The notes under the pieces: generated by a model
Database searches by the model: none
Seen by the model: only the letters and a program-made list of their open reading frames with translations
Told to the model about the DNA's origin: nothing
Program-made: the position numbers and the translations under genes
Assembly: GCA_963970005.1 (NCBI GenBank)
Contig: CAXAMN010005236.1
Location: forward strand, 138,438-202,437
Direction: 5' to 3'
DNA from: Durusdinium trenchii
Taxonomy: Eukaryota; Sar; Dinophyceae; Suessiales; Symbiodiniaceae
Length of the DNA stretch: 64,000 nucleotides
Shown here: positions 1-11,942 of the stretch, in pieces
How the letters are laid out: each line of letters starts with the position of its first letter
Numbering within the stretch: the stretch's first letter is position 1

Positions 1-179
1 TGGATGGAGCCTTAGACCTGGACCCCCCCCAAACAGCACACACTAAAATATTGGGTGCAATTTCAAGGCTTCCTCTTGAGGTTTCAAGTGACAAAATCAT
101 ATAAACTTCAAGAAAGACAACAAAACAAGAACTGTTCAAGCTTTCGAATGCCGTTTGTACATGTTCGCCTCAGGCTCGC

Positions 180-1581
180 CTCGCAGGCCGCTGCGAAATC
201 AGCACTTTCGGACAGAAAGCCATAGCCCGGATGCACCGCTTCAGCCCCGCTACGCCTTTTCGGCTTGACATTGATGAAGCAGCTGGTAGAGAGGGGAGAT
301 TGGCACATTGACCGATGGTCTTTCTTTATTGCTGCCATCCAGATCTGTCCCATTGAGAATCCAAGAGCAGAAGTATGACTACTACATTGACTGCCATTCA
401 GTTAGTGCTACTGACCACATCATTAAGATGCCTTTATGCACTGGTTCTCGCAGAGGCACGGTCACATGAAGATTAGCAAAGCTCTCAGAAAGGCCTCTTG
501 TTCAGCAGAATTGTGGCAGTGGGATCTTGTTCAGCAAAGCCGGGCTTCCCAGCTTTGCAGCTTCCACCACGCTCTGCACGTCAAGGTAAGGGGCGATTGG
601 CCCAGGCTTGGACGAGGTCACCTCGCAAAACCAGAACATGATGACGTGACGACGGCTTGAGAATACCTGACAAAATTATACAAAGAACCAGGGCAGTTCC
701 TTGGATTCTCAAGAGGGCATGCAAGTGCATGACGCTTTGCAGGAACATGACGACAGCGTAGGTTACGCATTCAGTCATGGAACAAGATCGAACAGTAGCA
801 AGGCCTTCCTTGATTCCTTGACGATGTGAATGATGGTCAGGCTCTATTCTTCACAACGTTTGTTTCATGTAGACACACAAAAATGATTGAGCCCCGAACA
901 AACCAAATTAATCCAAAATAACCCCATACACCACCCTCAATTGGAATTCGTGCATTGATTGTTGTATGGTCTCTTTTCAACTTGCCAGTCCTCCTCTATC
1001 AACTCAAAACAAACACAGGTCTTAAGGGAGGTTCACATGTAGGGGATGTACGAAAACCAAGTCAGATGCTCCCAACTGGTCTATGTACAGTATATCTGAT
1101 GCTCTCCTCACTATCCAGGGTGTGGGATCAGGCTGTCACATAGAAACCAAACCCTAGCCATGGCTTCAGACAGGCATACAGCGCAAACGTTGCCTTCAAA
1201 GCCTCTGTGACTCGTTGGACATGCAGGGAACTTTTGTCCTCCTCTGCATAGATTCCGACCTTGTGGAAACAATCAGCACGTATCCGGTTGATCACCTTCC
1301 CTCTGTGCAACATGACATAAACTCCATCAAACTCCTTTCAATCGGAAAAAACTAACCAAACGCTGACCTTTGAGATTTGATATGCCGAGGACCAAACTGT
1401 TGTGAGACCTTCTTCGTGGCAAGCCTCATTTTCACGCAGACTTTTACCAAGATTGACCATACTCTATGGCCCTATGGTGCCCTATGTCTGCTCAATGCGC
1501 CTGCCAAAAGCAGTCGTGTCAACTGAGTTCCCGAGCGCGTGCCACACGCACTGCAATCTCACCACGGTTTGCAATCAGCAC
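180..1581 (-). CDS. Biotin-carboxylase domain gene, 5 exons seen, partial
   Basis: N-terminal ATP-grasp biotin carboxylase domain of a biotin-dependent carboxylase (pyruvate or acyl-CoA type; not separable here), which carboxylates biotin using ATP and bicarbonate. Exons on the minus strand: 1581-1537 ([15 protein letters not shown]), a 27-nt microexon 1424-1398 (ACHEEGLTT), 1259-1203 ([13 protein letters not shown]...), 621-554 ([17 protein letters not shown]) and 249-180 ([15 protein letters not shown]...). Phases agree at three junctions: exons 1/2, 2/3 and 4/5. Donors are GC at 1536, 1202, 553 and 179 and GT at 1397; acceptors are AG, mostly AG|G. About ten family residues (ADEAYLVG-like) are missing between exons 3 and 4, so another small exon probably lies between 622 and 1202. 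Upstream transit sequence and everything after residue ~85 (ATP-binding core, biotinyl domain) are not seen; the latter lies off the left edge. Family identity is sure, the exact enzyme is not. Confidence 0.8.
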
Positions 1582-1833
1582 CTCCCGTGGACGGAGGTAT
1601 CAGGGCTCACCAACGTAGTGACCCTGTGTCACAGTACCCAAAGGATAGGTCAGAAACGGCTGCAGTGAAACTTGCACAAACATCTACCATGACATGCAGC
1701 TGGTGCTACATCTGATCATGCCTCCCGAGTTTAACATCTCCCACAAGTTAAGCGAGTCAGGATTAGTGCAAAGAGTGAACTAGCTAGAAGCCCTTGAGTA
1801 CATCTTGGCCATGAAGAAGTCCCTACTCTTGAC

Positions 1834-2438
1834 TCAAGGTCTCAGTGTGAGTTGATGCTCACCTTCCCAAAAATGGAAATTCATGCCTCTCATGGCAGTG
1901 CTCTTCTTCTCTTCGGCGACGGCCTTCGTGACTACATCGGCTAACGTGTGATCAGTGCCTGCTTTCTTGAGGTGAAATTCCTTCTTAGCCGTGCGCGTAT
2001 TGGGTGTCCACGTGTTTGGCACGTCCCAGGCCCCGACGCCTTCCCATAGCTATTCCAGCAGAAGCGCACTTCTTTGTTGGGAAGTAGGCCCCATCCTTCG
2101 CAGTTGGCGCAACGTCGAGCTTTTGACATGATCCTTAAACAAGTCCATAGTACTCTAACTCGCCGCTGCTAAGGGACAACGCCTTGGCCCTTGCTGCGCA
2201 CCGTGAGACATTTCTCGGGCATGAGTACGCCTCCTGATCCGCTCTTTCGTGTCCTTATGCGCCCTGCATGGTCGGCGTCTGACCACATGTTGAATTGGTC
2301 GCAGGCGCTTCTAGTCGCTTCAGCGTGTTCCAGTGCGTTGAAGTTGGGCTTCGCAGACCCACCAATTGAAGGCGTGGCTGTTTGAAGGTCAGGTCTGTCC
2401 TGCGCCAAGTACGCTGCTCTCGTTGCTATGCTATACAT
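1834..2438 (-). pseudogene. copia-1 RNase H remnant
   Basis: The frame at 2438-2169 reads MYSIATRAAYLAQDRPDLQ followed by SDADHAGRIRTRKSGSGG, the copia-type connection plus the first RNase H aspartate block. The frame at 2022-1834 carries HLKKAGTDHTLADVVTKAV, matching the conserved C-terminal block of copia RNase H (normally ..NPADxxTK). The two pieces are in different frames, and the central SSxEAE segment is damaged. Non-functional. Confidence 0.75.
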
Positions 2439-2463
2439 CTGTACATGCTGGCGTCTTCAGCGC

Positions 2464-3321
2464 TCAAAAAACCTCCTCATGTTGCAGTTGTTGCTCTTGG
2501 CTTGGCTTGGCCAATGGTGGCTTGACCTTTCCTGGTTGAACAGTACCTGGCCATTTGATGATCAAGTGTCTTGGGTCTGGTCGCCGCCAAACGCCTTCAT
2601 TCGACCAGGCGATGATGCGGTTCAGCGCTCTGATCTGTTGGCTGGCTTTTGGTGTTCCAGGTGGGCTGAGAATTCCTCGTTCCACAACTTGCCATTCTTC
2701 TGCTGCTGATTTGCAAAGTTTTGTGAAGCAATTTGATGTTTTCAAAACTTCCGACTGGTGCTCTCAGTTCATGGGTGCGTCTCTAGTGCCATACAAGCTT
2801 CTGACCAATCTTCCAAACACATCTCCATCTTCTGGCTTCTTGCCTTCTGAAGGAATTTCAACATAGAGTTCTCGTGTTACTTTAGAGTAGAAATGCTTTC
2901 TCTTGACAGCAAGAAATCTCAAATAAGATTGCTTTGCTTTTCTTCGCTCACCTTTCTCCAATGGAAGGCTGTCGCTGACTATGCAAATGTAAGCAGTAGC
3001 TTCAAAGCTAGCGCGGCTGCGAAAAATTCGCCAAAGCCTGTGCCTCTCTTGATTTCTTGCGCCGCTTATCTACTCCTGTAGAGAGGGTTGGCTTCATCTT
3101 GCTTATTCACATCAACAAATGATCTTGGCTCCTTTTGGACCTTGGTTTCTTGGGAGCTTTTCCCCGAATCCCATGGATTCGACAATGTCGATCTCATCTT
3201 TCCCTGCCACCTTCTCAGGTACAAGTTCGTTGCCGCTGATGTTATCATAATACCGCCAGTCTCTGGCTTCATCAGCCATTTCTTCTGGCAATGAAATCTT
3301 CTCTTCACACACTGGCTTCAT
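2464..3321 (-). pseudogene. copia-1 reverse transcriptase remnant
   Basis: The start of RVT_2 is visible as RDWRYYDNISGNELVPEKV (3321-3112 frame), and VDVNKQDEANPLYRSR in an overlapping frame (3308-3066) gives the family motif WVDxNKGD..NPxYRSR. Downstream, YVEIPSEGK...GRLVRSLYGTRDAPMN (2961-2764) is the typical copia block before the catalytic region. ALNRIIAWSNEGVWRRPDPRH (2745-2464) is the connection segment. At least three frameshifts separate these blocks and no intact YxDD motif was found. Confidence 0.75.
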
Positions 3322-3735
3322 CTGGCTTCTCTGCGTCGGTGCTGGAGCACTCTCTCTCTCTCTCTTCTAAAATACGGCTTTCTGATGCCATTTCTATGCT
3401 CTGAATGTCTCTTGTTCTTTCTGATTCATCTTCGCGTTCGCCTTTCTGCTTTTCTCTTCCTGTCTCTGTCTATTCTTGCTTTTGCAGTTGGTGAACCTGC
3501 TGGTTCTTGTTGCGCTCCATGTTCTCTCTTCTCTCGATGTTCGCGTGGCCTGCGAATCCCTGACGTTGATGCTGGTGATGTTCCTGGCATCGGAGGCGCT
3601 GCTGCTGGTTCATACCAAAAGTTCTGTCGCTACGTCTTGTGCGGGGCTGGTGCGTTGAGTACTTCTGGCGGAAGGTCTGGCGACATCTGGCGCCGTGACT
3701 CCACTCTCAATGACCATTGCTGACATGGTTTCGCG

Positions 3736-4128
3736 TTACCCGACACCATACGGTGGACCAGTCAGGTCTCTCATAGCTATGTAAAACGGCTTGCCTCGAA
3801 CGGGCTGTGGCAAACCAGTGATGGCTTCTCCTACTCTGCTGGCATGTCTTGCTATACTCTTGGATTCTCTTCTTCTTCTTCTTCTTCTTCTTCTTCTTCT
3901 TCTCTGATCTGTTCTTTTGAATCTGTCTCTGCGTGTGTTTGCGTGTTGGGCGCTTGAGGTTGTTTTGCCAATCTGTGTGGCATCACATGCTGGGCATCCA
4001 AATTTCTCTAAACCTTTCTTCGCTATGTAAAGTCTTTTCGACTTTCTCTTTTCTTCAACTGGCAGTGGAGAAACTTGGGAGAAGTGCGGCTGGCTCTTCA
4101 CGAACAGCCCGTGGACCGCAAGGTGCAC
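3736..4128 (-). pseudogene. copia-1 integrase-linker remnant
   Basis: The segment LYIAKKGLEKFGCPACDAT..GKTTSSAQHANTRRDRF resembles the Cys-x2-Cys...His...Arg linker found between integrase and reverse transcriptase in dinoflagellate copia polyproteins. The polyarginine stretch that follows is encoded by the (TTC)n microsatellite and is not a protein feature. Confidence 0.5.
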
Positions 4129-4130
4129 CT

Positions 4131-5961
4131 GATATTGACTTGAGAAATGCGTGTTCGACTAGCCATGTCAAACAAGTGCTTCATCTGAAAGTTTCTCGCC
4201 GTTAGCTTGACTCAAGCGCTGCGCGCAGCGTGCAATGTCCTTGCCTGTCCTTAGAGTTCGAGCCGCCCGTTCAATCTCGCCTTTGGGTTCGAATCCTTTT
4301 GGGCTCTTCTCAATGATCCTTCGAAACCATTCTTAGCTGCCCCAGCGAGTGGTGTGAAGGCCGGTTCGGGATCATGCCGGACTACCACTTTCGGGTGTCA
4401 ATTTCTTGATGTCGTTCCCAATTGTATGTCATCGGATCGTGAGTTCATGAAACAACAGTCTGCTAAAACGATTGGAGTAGTCTCGTCTGTATGACCTTGC
4501 TTTTCCCCGAACGACATGCTCGACACCAGGCCCTGACAGGAAAATTGGACATCAAGCGCTGTTCAATCTTCAGGTTCCTTGTCGGACGGAGCGAGTGGGA
4601 TCGATGGCCTCGAGAACTGGTTTTTTTGACTGTTCTTTCTTCGCATTCTGTGCATGCTCCTTGCCACCGCTGGCACGATGCCCTGGCACAGGTGCCTTAT
4701 TTCTCGGCTTGATAGGATCACTGAACTTCTCCTCATCATCTTCATCATCCCAGGCTCGAAGCCTGCCTGGGCCCTTGGCTCGCGCAATCCCGAAATAGTC
4801 CAACTCTTCTGGATAGTGGCTTCATACTCTCGCCAAGATTCAGCTCGGCTCTGGCGAGTCTGGATTAGGCTTCTCAGCACCTTGGCGACCTTTTTCTTCT
4901 TGCGTGCTGGTCATGGGCCCATGCCCGATGCCAACGCCGACACCAAAGCGGCGTGGCTGGACATCGGCCTTGGCAACAGCATTTTGGCCCTGCGCTCCTT
5001 TTCAGCATGCTGCTCTTAAAGCTCTTTCACTTCATTTTGTCGTTCCAAGACTGCCTCACTTGCAGCTTTGCCACAACCTTCGGCCTCAGCCATGGCCTTC
5101 TTGATCTGCTCACTGCTCACTCTTCTTTTCGTAAGGTTTGCGATTGGGCTGCGCGACGCCAAAAAGAAGCCAACCCCTTTCCAAACCGAGACAGGCGGAC
5201 AAGGGCGTACCTTGTTCAGTGGTGGAGCCTAGCCTTTCCTCATAGGCTGGGGCCAGCCCATGAGCCGAGAGCCCGAACACAGCCCTCCAAACACAAGCAA
5301 TCACCCCTAATTGCCTGTGACACTTGCAAGAACAAACCAGTTCATGAGGTGACGCCCTTCAGATCAGACCCGTGAGCGCAAATGCTCAGAAGAGTTGCTG
5401 TAGCAGGAGGACATACCAAGATGAACTCAAAAGAATCAAGGAACTAACACATGTAACAATAGGGGTATTGTCATTGTATTTTTGGACGTCCCGTATCGCT
5501 TTCCAAGGAAAATTTGAAATCACACTCTTGGATGAAACGCCCTTGTATAAAGTAAACGACAATAATTTTGAAAACGATGCATTTGCTTTCACCATCTTTC
5601 AACACTCACCGCCAGTCAGAAGGAAAGTTTGCGCCTTTTCAGAAGGGCCGAACAGAAGTGTGGTGCTGTATGGAAGCACTGAACTGCTATATGCTACAAG
5701 GGTGTCATGCTACTTTTATTGTGTGTTCCAGCACATCATGTGTCTGGAAGCAGGAGTAGCATGACGACTGACACGACGTGAAACTTATGCAGGTTTGTGA
5801 ATTCCATCAGGTTTGACATGCAGGGGTTTCAGGTTCCAGTACGGCAATTTCAGAGCAGAATAAGCAATCAAGCAAAGCAGCAACAGCATGCAACAGCAAT
5901 GTGTAGCATGGGCAGTCTCATCTTCAACCCAAGACTTAAGCAAATGCCAAAGGGAAGCTAC
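4131..5961. other. No recognised gene
   Basis: Open frames of 65-140 codons overlap on both strands, for example 4563-4880 minus and 4953-5375 plus. None shows a known motif and their compositions look like chance. The left part could hold further decayed integrase or gag of copia-1. The stretch 5372-5764 plus reads as a long AT-rich frame without recognisable domains. Confidence 0.4.
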
Positions 5962-6050
5962 TAGGGGCTCCTGACCTTACTACTAGGAGCAAGGACGCTT
6001 CGATTCTAGGGGCTCCTGGCATCGCTACTAGGAGCAAGGACGCAATTACG
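5962..6050. repeat. Two-copy direct repeat, about 45 bp
   Basis: TAGGGGCTCCTG followed by CTACTAGGAGCAAGGACGC occurs at 5962 and again 45 bp later at 6007, with a few differences in the middle. Each copy contains a short imperfect palindrome (GGGGCTCCT / AGGAGC). It looks like a minimal tandem duplication. Confidence 0.8.
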
Positions 6051-9000
6051 TTTCGTTAGGTCGGACAAGCGGCAACATTTGCGCCAGTGAAGCCTTGGCC
6101 CAAAGCTCTTGCTTTCCAAAGGCTCTGCCATTCTTGACCCAACATCACAATGGCCCACTTTGATCATCTACAACCTCGACTGATTTAACTCTGTCAGCAT
6201 GACTGGCACAATGGGTCGAAACAACATAAACCAAAAAATATATATCTATACGTTAACATCATTGTAGAAACATCTAGGAACCTAATCATTGAGGCTCAGG
6301 GTTGTGCCTCCGTGCTTAAGCTGTATACTTAAGTTTTGTAGTTGGACCACGGCGGTTTTGCTGACCAATCAAGCTGTTTCAGTTTCTTGCGCAGTGGATG
6401 TTCTGGATCAACGTGCGTAATGATCGCAGTGCTCTTTGATGCATGGCGCACCGTGGACCTCGTAGTTGGAGTTACCCCTTACTTGTTAGCTTAGTGAAAC
6501 CTACGTACTAGCAGCCTATCCCCCACCCCCCCGGACCTAAACAATTACTTGTATCTCTGCAACGTCGCGCCTTTGAAAAAGGCAAACGGAGTTGCTGAGG
6601 ACGTCGAGAACTGAAGGACCTGCCAAGCATCGCTCCCAAACTTGTTCCAAGGAAGACTGGGTTTGAGACTTTGAGACCGACATGTCTGGATTCCTTGATT
6701 TTGACTCCGGCATCAAGCGTGACCAAGAACGTCACAAAGTCTCGAAGCGTTTCTTGCGCTGAAAGTTGAGGTTTTGAGTCTTCTCACAACTGCCAGTCAA
6801 TCTTTACACGTCTTCCGGTCCACCCTGTCAACCCAACAAGTAGACAACATCATTCTTGCACTTCCTTCGGCCTTGCACTCAGCTCATGGGCCTGCAAGGC
6901 CTCTGCAAACACATGTGAGCTTCCCCCGGTTCGACTGCACGTTGCATGTGAAGGACATCTTAGCTCTCACAAACCACTGTGGATTCACGGCATTCAAAGC
7001 GTTACTTGGCACCTTTTCCCGAAGGCCAGGTCTCAGCTGCCCAAGAAGCCTGGAGACAGCACGACTATAATCCAGAACATCTGGAAACAATGTATATATA
7101 TATATACATTTATAATATCATCATGTTTGAACAAAATCGAAAACACTTGCATCAACTATATATACTACGGTATATTATACTACTGTATATTTTATGGTCT
7201 ATTCTTCAAACTGTCTTTTATGTCTCCAAATCGCAAAAGGCTGAGATACTGTTCCATCCTATGAGGGTGTGCCAAAAACTACAGTAGCAGCCATGCCCAG
7301 CCTGGTGAGACGCGATGCAGGCTCCATTGCAACTGCTTTCCAGGTGCGTTGTTTGGATGCTGTTGACATGAAACCACAACATGCTTTCTATAACACAATC
7401 ATTTCACGCGTTGGATGTTCCTCTAAATCTCGCCGGATCTTTACCAGTTGGACATGCCACGTAATCAAACAAGCACTTGCATGTTCTTCGGTTCTTCCCT
7501 CTCTCTGTCTCTCTATAAATTTACGCACTATCATCAATCATACATGACTTTGGCCAATTTGCTTTCTTAGCGGCAGTGAGCAAACCCTTCTTTGCAAAAG
7601 GCTCCAAGAAAAATTGAGTTCTTTGGTCGAATCTGTCCAACAGGTGCAGGGGCTACAGCGTATTGTAGCATCGCGTCTAGAGTCTAGTGGCCTGATCGTT
7701 TGGCTACTGGAACAAGGGTTTAGCCGATATAGCATAGCCATCAGTTTTCCACGCAGTATACATATACTGTAGCTCACAACTTTGGTGGACTTACACAGAT
7801 GCTGGCCGGAGCTGGTGCGACCCGGAATTCATGGATCGAAACATGTCCCTTTGTTGAGTGTCCGGCTTTGACCAGCTGTGATATCACTGACAGCACATTC
7901 ACAAGAAATTCCCGCCCACATAGCAAAGCATCCGGGGATCACAAGCAAGCTGACTCTACTTTGAACTGCAAAGGCAACATTTGCGACAGCGTCCTGCATG
8001 TCAGTTGTTGAGCTGCTTGGTGTCTCGGAATCTTCTGGGAACCACTAAGCAATTCTGGGCGCATAAACAATTCACACCGCCAGACAACAACTGTGAGTAT
8101 AAATTCGAGTTTGTGACTCATGCAAATGCGACTTCAGTCTTTAATGCTGGGCAAGAAACGGTCAATCAGGTTGAGCTCCTGCAGGTTTTCTTGCAACGAG
8201 GAGACTGCTGCAGTGTCAAGAATAGCAAAGGAAACGGACGCATTGCAGGTTCCAACCTTAGTACATAATTAGTCGCTTGATGAACAGGTTGAGAGCGCAC
8301 TTGAACTCTTTTTAAGCTTTTCGTATGCCCCAAGCGGCGCATGGCCCCTTTCAATTCTTCGCTCTTCTGAGTGATTGGCTGTCTTCCAGGAGTGCAACTT
8401 TCCGAGGGCCACAACTGCCCAACGCAATCTTGACTCAGGGCATTGAATTGCAGAGGAACTGCGACACCCAAGCTCCAGCAAGCATAAGCCCAAGTCCTCA
8501 ATAGTGAATTACGGATCAGTCAATCTCAGAAAAAAAAGCTATTTCACAAGCAATACGAGTACTGTATAGATCTATATAGCCAGAGCCATAGCATTGTCAG
8601 AAGATCTTTAGCTCGTCAGGATAAGACACCTGTGACTTGGACAAGTTTCAACGACTGGAATGGCACTTCTGTTAGGGGACGGCGATGGGCTCAGGACAAA
8701 TACGCGCGCGTCACCCTCAGGTCCGACTGCGGAATCACCAACGAAACGAAAGCGCCGCTTCTTCAACCAATTCTTGCGGAACCATCTGTCCACCAAGCCA
8801 TCGTATATGAATTGGCCACCAGAGGTGGAAAAAACCGCTTACAAGCCCCAAGCCATCTCCAGGACGGTAGCTTCCAAGCCCGCGCCGGGGATACAGAACC
8901 ACTGAGGTGGAACCCAAAAGTATTGGATCTACATGGGAGCACCATTTGTAAGCACCTGGGCCCGAATCTCTATCAAAGTCCATCTCTTGCAAATCTTCTG

Positions 9001-9301
9001 CCAAAGCTGAGCTTGTATCTATGTGAAAATACTCTTCAAGATGTAATCTTGCGCTGGGCTGTGCTTCATCAAAGTTGGGACCACCATATTGAGCTCCGTA
9101 CCTTGGATCTATACATATGTATATATATATATAGTCGAACACGGTGTGTGGAATGCAGAAAACAAGTATACTGTACTAAATCATACTATATAGTAAAACC
9201 ACCAATCGCGGAATTAACGTGAAATATCTGCTCAATACCGCAAACTTAGACAACACTGACAAAACCAAAATATATACCCAAAGCATGCACAGTAATCAGA
9301 G
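6051..9301. other. No recognised gene; possible 3' exons of the next gene
   Basis: Contains (TA)n tracts near 7089-7107 and 9117-9133. Minus-strand frames at 8166-8501 and 8735-9142 have coding-like composition and lie downstream of the heparinase-like gene, so they could hold its last exons. No motif supports this. The remainder is unassigned. Confidence 0.3.
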
Positions 9302-11942
9302 TTACAAGCTTAAGGCCGTGCGATTCCTTTTCACCTGCAGAACATCCACCAGGAGAAACGAGCCATCTGCAGCTGAACAAGCATAGCGGATCGTGATATC
9401 CATCCAACCATCAGCACGTAAAGCACCATAGGGCACGGACTGACTCTTATCCACATTCGTGGAGGCAAGTGAAAGCTCCCCAACTGCTCTATGAAGCTGA
9501 GAAAAGTTGATTTCCTCACCGTCTTTGAAAGCTTCTCGTACAACCACTGTATTGTGTCCAGCAGGGTTGTTGTCTATGTATTCGTATCTGCGAAGATCCC
9601 ATTCACCAATGGCCGTGGCAATTGTGCCATAGCCATATTCTGAAATGAGTCGCGCACCCCACGCGGACCATGTGAAGGTACCGAAGTCCACCTCAGAATG
9701 AGAGTGCGAGTTTGGGCGAGCCTGCAACGCAAGAAAGGAATACGGAATGTTATCGGCCAAAGAAGGCTCTACCTGGATGCAAATCTCAGAGATTCCACTG
9801 CCAAAGCATGGGAACACTGTGCCCGGCGGCAGCAGCGGGATTCGCATGGACGCATAGCCTCCTCGACTAAAAGTGCGCAAAATGGCTCCTCCCAGGGGCT
9901 GTGTTGCAGGAGCGCTGCAGGAGCGTAAGGTGAGTTAAGTTCAAAGACAAAAGCTCCGGACTGATCCTCCACGGGTCTTCATACAAGCCGCCACTTCCAT
10001 AAAGACATGCTGAGTACTCACGCGCACCGCGCGGAGTCAGTGCTTTCGTGGCATCCACGCGTCGACCAATGATCTGAGAAGAGACTGCAGCTTGCAATGT
10101 TGAAAAATCACCCCACCCTCGCTTCTTGTGTGAATCTCCAAACGGTACAGTGTAGGCATCAGTTGACATGCTGGCCAAATGATTTCAAATGATACTTCAC
10201 TATGCTGGCAACTGTATTTGCATCGATTGCGTGTGGTGCAAATCCAAAGGATGCACGCTGCATCGCAGAGATTCCAACAATCCCTGTAATTGACATGAAA
10301 GAGTACATGGCAACACCTTCAACGCACACACCATCAGAGGTGAACATGTCCCGATGCAGCCAAAGGATATCATTGATCCTGGCCAGCACCTCATAGGCAG
10401 TTTCAGGCTCTTCATGCCAAAAGCTGATCAGCCATGCCATCACAGCAATACACAGATTAGGTGTCCAATTGTTGCCGTTCCACAAGCGATGCAAATCCAC
10501 TGCCACCAAAGATCTGGCTACCCTCTCTGTTTCTGTTTTTTCATTGTACTCACAAGATGCGTATGAGCCTGAGTTGCTTTCTGCGCAAGCCCATAGGCGG
10601 CGAACCAAATGAAGCACTTTTAGACCATTGGTGTAAGAAGGCGTGGAGTCACGGGAGGCTTCAAACTCCAAATAGCTCTTTGCAGGACCATACCCGGCAA
10701 TGTCACCTCCATCTTTGGCAGCTTCGTAGCAGTATTGAAATCCCCTGGCCGAGATTTCGAAGTGAGCCTTTACGTCTGCTACTCCAGCAGCTCTGAACCA
10801 ACCAACGTTGCGCTCACCCACTGAACACGGGGTCAAATAAAACGGTTGCGCTCTATGTGACAACCAGTGATCATTGGATCCATACAAACGCGGGTGTATC
10901 TGTGGCGGCTCCTCTGTGACTTGCAAAGGCTGACGGTAAATGAGCTCAGCATTTACAATCATGAAGGGCTTGTCCTTGAATGTATGTTCACCTTCAGTAC
11001 TCCAAGCAACACTACACTTGCCACTGCTGTCACGGACTGCCTCGCGGAATGCAGGGTATTGGCTGAAAGTCAGAAATGTGACACTTAGCCATTCGTGAAA
11101 GAATTCTTACACTATGGCAATTGTTTCTGGTTTGTGTGTTCATCCGGCATGATTAAGCTTGAGTTGAGGTTGACAACTAGGGGTCATCGTGTCGCAATCA
11201 AGACAAGATATATCGAACCGCGATGCTGAGTCCAGAGTGCACCCGCCCGCAGGTTCCTGGGATTTCTCCATGCAACCTGGAGTACACGTATTGTGGTCTG
11301 CTGCTGGTCGGACTTCTTTTGCCACCACTGGTCCAGTGAGTGGTTTAGGCTTTGCGCTTGCATGCGCACAAGAAAGAGTACGTTCTCGACATGTGGTGTT
11401 TTTATGTGTTTTTCTATCAAGGGGAGGCTGTGGATGTTGTTCATTTTAGATGCCAGACAACAAGTTTTCATGGCAAACCTGTGCTGACTGAATGTCAAAA
11501 CATATATAAATGTATGAACAAAGCAAGCTAACATTGACATAATCCGTGTTTCCATTTTTAGCATGTCCCTCACAGAAGGCTTTGCTAAAGGACAATGAAG
11601 GCTAAGTCGGAATGTCACAGAAAGTGATAAACAAATACGGTGTAGTTGTGCACAACAATGCTCACCAGGTGAAGCCTTTGACGCCAAAAAGATGACGCAT
11701 ATTCTGCAACCTCCGAGGGACCTTAATTTGCAAGTTGGAGAACATCCAGTTGTCAAGTCCTCAAGCTTTGATTCCGAGCCTTTGGTGCAGAGGCTGCAGT
11801 TGTATTGGGTCTCATTGAGGCAACTATTTCCTCCGTAGAGTTCAGGGCGATATCTCGAGTCTAAAGAAAAGCGCAGGGTGATGTTTCCTGCACCATTTGG
11901 CACTGCCTTAGTTATATGTGAACAAGAAGCATGAGATAGCAC
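9302..11942 (-). CDS. Heparinase II/III-like (alginate-lyase-fold) protein, multi-exon
   Basis: Predicted polysaccharide-lyase-like protein with an alpha/alpha-toroid followed by a beta-sandwich. The main exon (about 11105-10160) includes IHPRLYGSNDHW, GWFRAAGVADVKAHFE and NNWTPNLCIAVMAWLISFW, ending with DGVCVEGVAMYSFMS, typical of the toroid. Next come TVPFGDSHKKRGW (to 9973) and, after a GT-AG intron at 9972-9867, RGGYASMRIP and NSHSHSEVDFGTF...HNTVVV, the heparinase II/III signature. A Cys-rich upstream exon ending at the GTGAGC donor (11665) joins in phase to 11105. The frame shifts near 10161-10184, caused either by a one-base indel or by a short GC-AG intron. The last exon may end at the CAG|GTGAAA donor (9335) rather than at the TAA (9304), because the beta-sandwich looks unfinished. 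Substrate unknown. Confidence 0.6.

Larger units (their letters stand above)
1834..4128 (-). mobile_element. Decayed Ty1/copia-type retrotransposon (copia-1)
   Basis: Fragments of one copia polyprotein in correct order on the minus strand, in shifting frames with stops. From 5' to 3' they are an integrase-linker segment (4128-3736), the start of the reverse transcriptase (3321-3066), RT core (2961-2764), RT thumb/connection (2745-2464) and RNase H (2438-1834). No open frame exceeds about 130 codons, so the element is dead. No LTRs could be delimited by eye. A (TTC)n run at about 3868-3905 lies inside and produces a spurious polyarginine frame. Confidence 0.8.

Noticed and set aside
180-1581. 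Bacterial contamination suggested by the biotin-carboxylase and lyase motifs
   Set aside because: Both genes are split by introns with dinoflagellate-type splice sites and are embedded in eukaryotic retroelements.
3868-3905. Polyarginine protein segment
   Set aside because: It is the reverse reading of a (TTC)n microsatellite inside copia-1.
4263-4310. tRNA-like GGTTCGAATCC
   Set aside because: The flanking bases do not form a T-stem or an acceptor stem, and the stretch reads as part of a decayed coding frame on the minus strand.
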